The notes beneath the pieces were generated by a model. It ran no database searches. It was not told the origin of the DNA and was given only the letters and a program-made list of their open reading frames with translations. A program made the translations under genes and the position numbers. This document shows positions 60,151-64,000 of a DNA stretch of 64,000 nt, one piece after another (positions within the stretch are counted from its first letter, which is position 1; each line of letters opens with the position of its first letter). Origin of the DNA: Dugong dugon (Eukaryota; Chordata; Mammalia; Sirenia; Dugongidae); assembly GCA_030035585.1 (NCBI GenBank), contig CM057464.1:77174919-77238918 (forward strand). Direction: 5' to 3'.

Positions 60151-60778
60151 TAGTTACCTGTAGTTACTGAACACTGAAATGTGGCTGGTACAACTGAGGA
60201 AATGAATTTAATTTAATTTTAAATTTAAGTAGCCACATGTGGCTACTGGTTATCATATTGGACACTGCAGTACTAGTGGAGAGACATATATGGAAATATT
60301 CAACTGCCCAGAAAATTTTCTAATGTCTGTTTTCTTTTTCAGTTCAAACTTACCCATAGAGGGAGAAAAAGACAAAAGACTTGGATTTTATAAATAAAAT
60401 TTTAACTGCAAAAATATGTTTTTTGAACCCACTATCCCTTTCTCCACATCTTTCCTGTCCCAGTGGTAGAAATTATCCCCAATTTTCTCTTTTGTGATTT
60501 TGAGGACAGATTTGCTATCCAATGAAATGAACTGGAAGCTTGGAGGGCGCTTTTTATACGTCTTACTTTGGGATTTTCACACTATAAACTAAAGAAACTA
60601 TTAATGACATACTACTCATGCAAACATCCAAACAATAGCAAAAAGCAATGAACTTAGGGAATATGAAAAACACTTCCTGACTCTGCACTTAACCTTCTTG
60701 TAATCATTTTAAAGAATCAACAAAAGAGTAAGAAACAGACTCACATGTCCAAATCTTTGATGATTTAAAGACTACTGT

Positions 60779-60830
60779 AAGATTGCTATGAGTCGCAATC
60801 GACTCAATAGCAATGGGTTTGGTTTTTGGT
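60779..60830 (+). mobile_element. AfroSINE 3' fragment
   Basis: 'aagattgctatgagtcgcaa'+'tcgactcaatagcaatgggt'+'ttggtttttggtt'. Only the last 50 bp of a short form. Confidence 0.88.
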
Positions 60831-61137
60831 TATTTTAAAGTAGAATCTTAAATGGTCAGTTATACTGCATTCTTTATTACTTACTTTTAAACAAGTAGCA
60901 TGGCCTCTGGATTTCATGCTTAAGGAGGCTTTCAGCACTCTCAAAATTGATAATGAGGAGTTGTTTTAAAAATACATAAGATTACTGTGTTGAAACGGGT
61001 AGAAGATACCAGAAATATTTGTTAATATAATCCATGTTGTTTTAAAGCAGCACAACAATAAAACAACATTCTTGCCACAAGGAGGATCTTACATATAGAA
61101 AGAAGAAAACAAGGATTGCCTATAACCTCAAGAGAGA

Positions 61138-61651
61138 AGTCTTAGTCATCTAGTGTTGCTGTAACAGAAATACCACAAATGGATGGCTTTAACAAACAGA
61201 AGTTTATTCTCTCATAGACTAGTAGGCTAGAAATCCAAATTCAGGGTGTCAGCTCCAGGAGAAGTTTTTCTCTATCAGCTCTGGAGGAAAGTCCTTGCCA
61301 TCAATCTTCCCCTGGACTAGGAGCTTCTCCAAGCAGGAACCCCTGGTCCAAAGGACTCATTCTGCTCCCAGCACTGCTTTCTTGGTGGAATGAGGTCCCC
61401 CTGTCTCTCTGCTCACTTCTCCTCTCTATATCTCAAAAGAGATTGGCTCAACACAAAATCCAGTCTTGTAGATTGAGTCCTGCCTCATTAATATAACTGC
61501 CGCCTATTCCCCTTCATTAACATCATAGAGGTAGGATTTATAACACATAGGAAAATCATATCAGATGACAAAATGGTGGCTACCACACAATACTGGGAAT
61601 CATGGCCTAGCCAAATTGATATTTTTGGGGGACACTATTCAATCCATGACA
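61138..61651 (-). mobile_element. Solo LTR, MaLR-like, lineage-type family (copy 5)
   Basis: From 'agtcttagtcatctagtgtt' to 'cactattcaatccatgaca', the reverse complement of the copy at 29609-30120 and of similar length (514 bp). TSD 'agaga' at 61133-61137 and 61652-61656, perfect. Confidence 0.9.
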
Positions 61652-62153
61652 AGAGAATAGCCTTTTTTTTTTAAGCCTGTGATATGCACAAATCTAAGGC
61701 AACTGAATGAAAGATTAATTTTATTCCAGTGACAAATGGCAATTAAAATGAACAAAACAGAATGAGGAACAAAGGCTTGTGCAATGATGGGTAAATATAG
61801 GGAACAATGAGGGAACCGAGTCAATCCACTTTACAGAGTTTAGGGTCTTGCAGCCTGGACTGTGTTAAGCCTCCTGATTTAGACACTTCTGGCCACCTAG
61901 CACACAGTGGGCTTTGCCTTCTGCTGTTCTTTTTGTACATACCACATTCTTGATTCTCATATCCAGACACTGTCAGTTATGTCCCTTAGCTTGATAACCT
62001 ACCAGTGGTGCTTTATTCACCACCTATAACTAACCCTTTCAAGACATTATTTTCTGCTTTGAATTTTTTTTTTTTTGGACACCATTTGTTTTTATTAATG
62101 GAAGCATGCTGAATCATTTGAGTGTGTTTAAATTTTCGGTTGGTGTTTAAATT

Positions 62154-62312
62154 TTTGGAGTCCTGGTTGCACAGTGGTTAGAAGCTCAGGCTGTTAACCA
62201 AAAGGTCAGCAGTTTGAATCCACCAGCCACTCCTTGGAAACCCTGTGGGACAGTTCTACTTTGTCCTATAGGGTCACTATGAGTCAGAATTGACTCGCTA
62301 GCAATGGGGAAT
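62154..62312 (+). mobile_element. AfroSINE, short form
   Basis: 'tggagtcctggttgcacagt'+'ggttagaagctcaggctgtt', 'gtttgaatccaccagccact' and 'cactatgagtcagaattgac'+'tcgctagcaatggg'. Confidence 0.93.
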
Positions 62313-63204
62313 ACGGATTTTGAGAAATATCATTTGGGAATACATAGTTCCCACAAAACTCAGACAACATGACTGGTGGGTGCTCATCTATCCAACTGGT
62401 CATGGCTAGCAGGATGTATTGTGGGGTACCTTCCATTAGGTTACATGAGGCACTTCTGGTTTTCCAAATATGACATGCAAAAAAAAAAAAAAAAAGCAAA
62501 CCCACCAGAGCTCCCTAACTATCACACAGGAAACCATAAATATGCTTACAAGGCTTATCTAGCTGTACAAAAGCCAAAAGAGACAAGTTTTACCTAATTC
62601 ACACTTCCTGGATGCACTACCTCATATCTGAGCCTGATACCCCAGCTATTTTGCTTCAACAAACATTGTTTTCACCTTTCACCATTACTTGAGTCCCCAC
62701 TGGAGGGCAGCAAATACTTTCAGCAGGAAAAGTAGAGTCCCCAAAAACCTGAGAGTCAGAAAAGTGGGTGCGATACCATATATCCCAAGGATCCTCAAAG
62801 GGCTAAATGCCCCCAGCCAATTCCACCTTCTGAGTCTATGCTTCTTCATTTCATTTCCCTCTCTCTCATTTTGTTATTTAGCCAGGGAGTAACTCCCTCC
62901 CTTCTTCTCATATATGAGTAAAACAAAACAAAACAAACAAAAATAAGAACCAGGAGGCAATAAATCATCACATGGGTAGTCAAATTTGGCAAGTGTTACA
63001 GTCCCTTCCAAGGTTCAATTCCTAAGCTTCTGATTTTATCTTGAGTAGTGGGCATATAAATAGTGTTATGTCTATATCACAAAGTAAATAATGATAGTAA
63101 TTTTCATGGTATTGCTATTATTACCATATATCACCAAAACATATCATTTTATCTTTTATTATATCATACTGGTATGGTTTCAAAAACTGAGTTGAGTGTT
63201 GAAT

Positions 63205-63300
63205 TCTGGGATCTGTGCTAAACACTTTACATAGATTATTTCATTTATTGTTAGGATGCTGCTGTTTTTATTATCATCATCTTACAGCTGAGGATACCCT
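63205..63300 (-). mobile_element. MIR-like fragment, minus strand
   Basis: 'gtgctaaacactttacatag'+'attatttcatttattgttag' and 'tattatcatcatcttacagc'+'tgagga' follow MIR in reverse. Confidence 0.65.
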
Positions 63301-63801
63301 TGTATGATTTCTGAAGTAAAATCATAACCAACTAAAGAACTAGTGGCTTAGCTTCTGGAGCTCCTGAATATACCCTGCATTTTCCATTATATTTTTCCAA
63401 AATTTACACTTAATTTTCTAACTGGTATAACTACTAATGGCTTCCATATACTGACTAAATGAGCAATAATATATATGCATTTTTATTCATTTGAGTTCCA
63501 GGAGGCTGGGGAAGGCCAGCCAATCTGGCAGAGGGGTCTATCCATGACAAAAACAGTAAGACTTGGGGATTAAATACATTTCTCAAAGGGTGGTTCACAG
63601 GAGAATGTATCATATTTCAGGATTCTAAACTCTATAATGTGACTGAGAAATGGGAACTATGCCCAGAGAACAGGGGGGCAGGACCATTAGCTGAATGACA
63701 CAAGGCTGAACTGTCCATGATCTGATCCCACCTTAGAGCCTTCTATTTTTGCTAAATTAACATAACACCTAAATGCTAAGTGGTGCTGGATTTCCTCTGG
63801 A

Positions 63802-63980
63802 AAAGCATGAAAAACTCATTGCTGTTGACTCAATTCCAGCTCATAGTGACTCTACAGGACAGAGTAGAACTGCCCGATAGGGTTTCCAAGGAGGGGCTAG
63901 TGGATTTGAACTGCTGACCTTTTGGTTAGCAGCCCAGCTCTTGACCACTACACCATCACAGGGCTCCAGTAAAGCATGAA
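63802..63980 (-). mobile_element. AfroSINE with 10-bp TSD
   Basis: TSD 'aaagcatgaa' at 63802-63811 and 63971-63980, perfect. The short-form body contains 'gactctacaggacagagtag'+'aactgcccgatagggtttcc' and 'ttggttagcagcccagctct'. Confidence 0.95.
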
Positions 63981-64000
63981 GGAGCTACTATTTTAATAAT

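Larger units (their letters stand above)
59661..60273. mobile_element. hAT-like MITE relic split by two AfroSINEs
   Basis: The left end 'tagtgcagtgctgtccagta'+'gag' and the right end 'cacatgtggctactggttat'+'catattggacactgcagtac' are the imperfectly inverted ends of a common mammalian hAT-type MITE ('gctgtccaatagaa...attggacagc'). The SINE pair lies between them. Family name uncertain. Confidence 0.65.
45188..64000 (-). other. KHDRBS2: KHDRBS2 intron, gene-upstream side (partial)
   Basis: Intronic sequence 5' of the 83-nt exon in gene orientation, running off the right edge. Repeats are listed separately. I see nothing recognisable in 45188-46000, 46120-46600, 46810-47680, 48860-49600, 49745-50930, 51352-55180, 56271-56790, 57130-57528, 57720-59272, 60274-60778, 60831-61130, 61657-62150 and 62313-63205 beyond AT-rich unique sequence and short A/T runs. 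No other KHDRBS2 exon (KH domain, RG/proline-rich region) was found here. Confidence 0.85.

Noticed and set aside
10212-63980. Regularly recurring similar units suggestive of an array (CRISPR-like or satellite)
   Set aside because: They are dispersed AfroSINEs with individual TSDs in both orientations, at irregular spacing, in a mammalian intron.

Overview
This is a window of mammalian nuclear DNA, almost certainly from an afrotherian and most likely a proboscidean (elephant-type) genome. It holds more than twenty copies of a tRNA-derived SINE whose 'gagccctggtggcacagtggttaag' 5' end and 'cctataggacagagtagaactg' / 'gggtttccaag' body are those of the AfroSINEs. It also holds L1 3' ends with a 3' UTR unlike that of boreoeutherian L1s, RTE-clade LINE copies, and an LTR family that I do not know from primates or rodents. 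Base composition is AT-rich, there is no dense coding, and no bacterial or phage feature was seen.

The only host protein-coding sequence I can support is two small exons of one minus-strand gene, KHDRBS2 (SLM-1, a STAR-family KH-domain RNA-binding splicing regulator). They lie at 45105-45187 (83 nt) and 10841-10899 (59 nt). Both have canonical AG/GT splice borders, their phases join correctly, and together they encode 47 residues of the tyrosine/glycine-rich C-terminal tail. The intron between them is 34,205 nt. The last coding exon (about 32 residues, including the C-terminal nuclear localisation signal) should lie to the left of base 1, and the KH-domain exons to the right of base 64000. 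The whole window is therefore intronic KHDRBS2 apart from these two exons.

Layout. 1-10840: downstream intron with one lineage-type LTR, two abutting L1 3' ends, L2 and MIR relics and a 427-bp L1-mobilised insertion with a 16-bp target-site duplication (TSD). 10900-45104: large intron packed with old repeats (L2, MIR, MLT1, MLT2, MER20) into which younger AfroSINEs and solo LTRs have inserted, often with readable TSDs. It also holds a degenerate RTE LINE with reverse-transcriptase motifs (33-35 kb), a second RTE 3' half (42.5-43 kb) and a 188-bp TA-flanked MITE (37.9 kb). 45188-64000: upstream intron with L1M relics, ERV-type LTRs, AfroSINEs and long stretches where I see nothing recognisable.

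I found no previously undescribed multi-gene system. The most useful observations are structural: two near-perfect inverted repeats (11928-12046 and 18478-18538) inside the large intron, a strong cryptic 5' splice site within the 59-nt exon, two opposite-strand SINEs inserted at one target so that three copies of it remain, and RTE and AfroSINE copies sharing a 3' tail.
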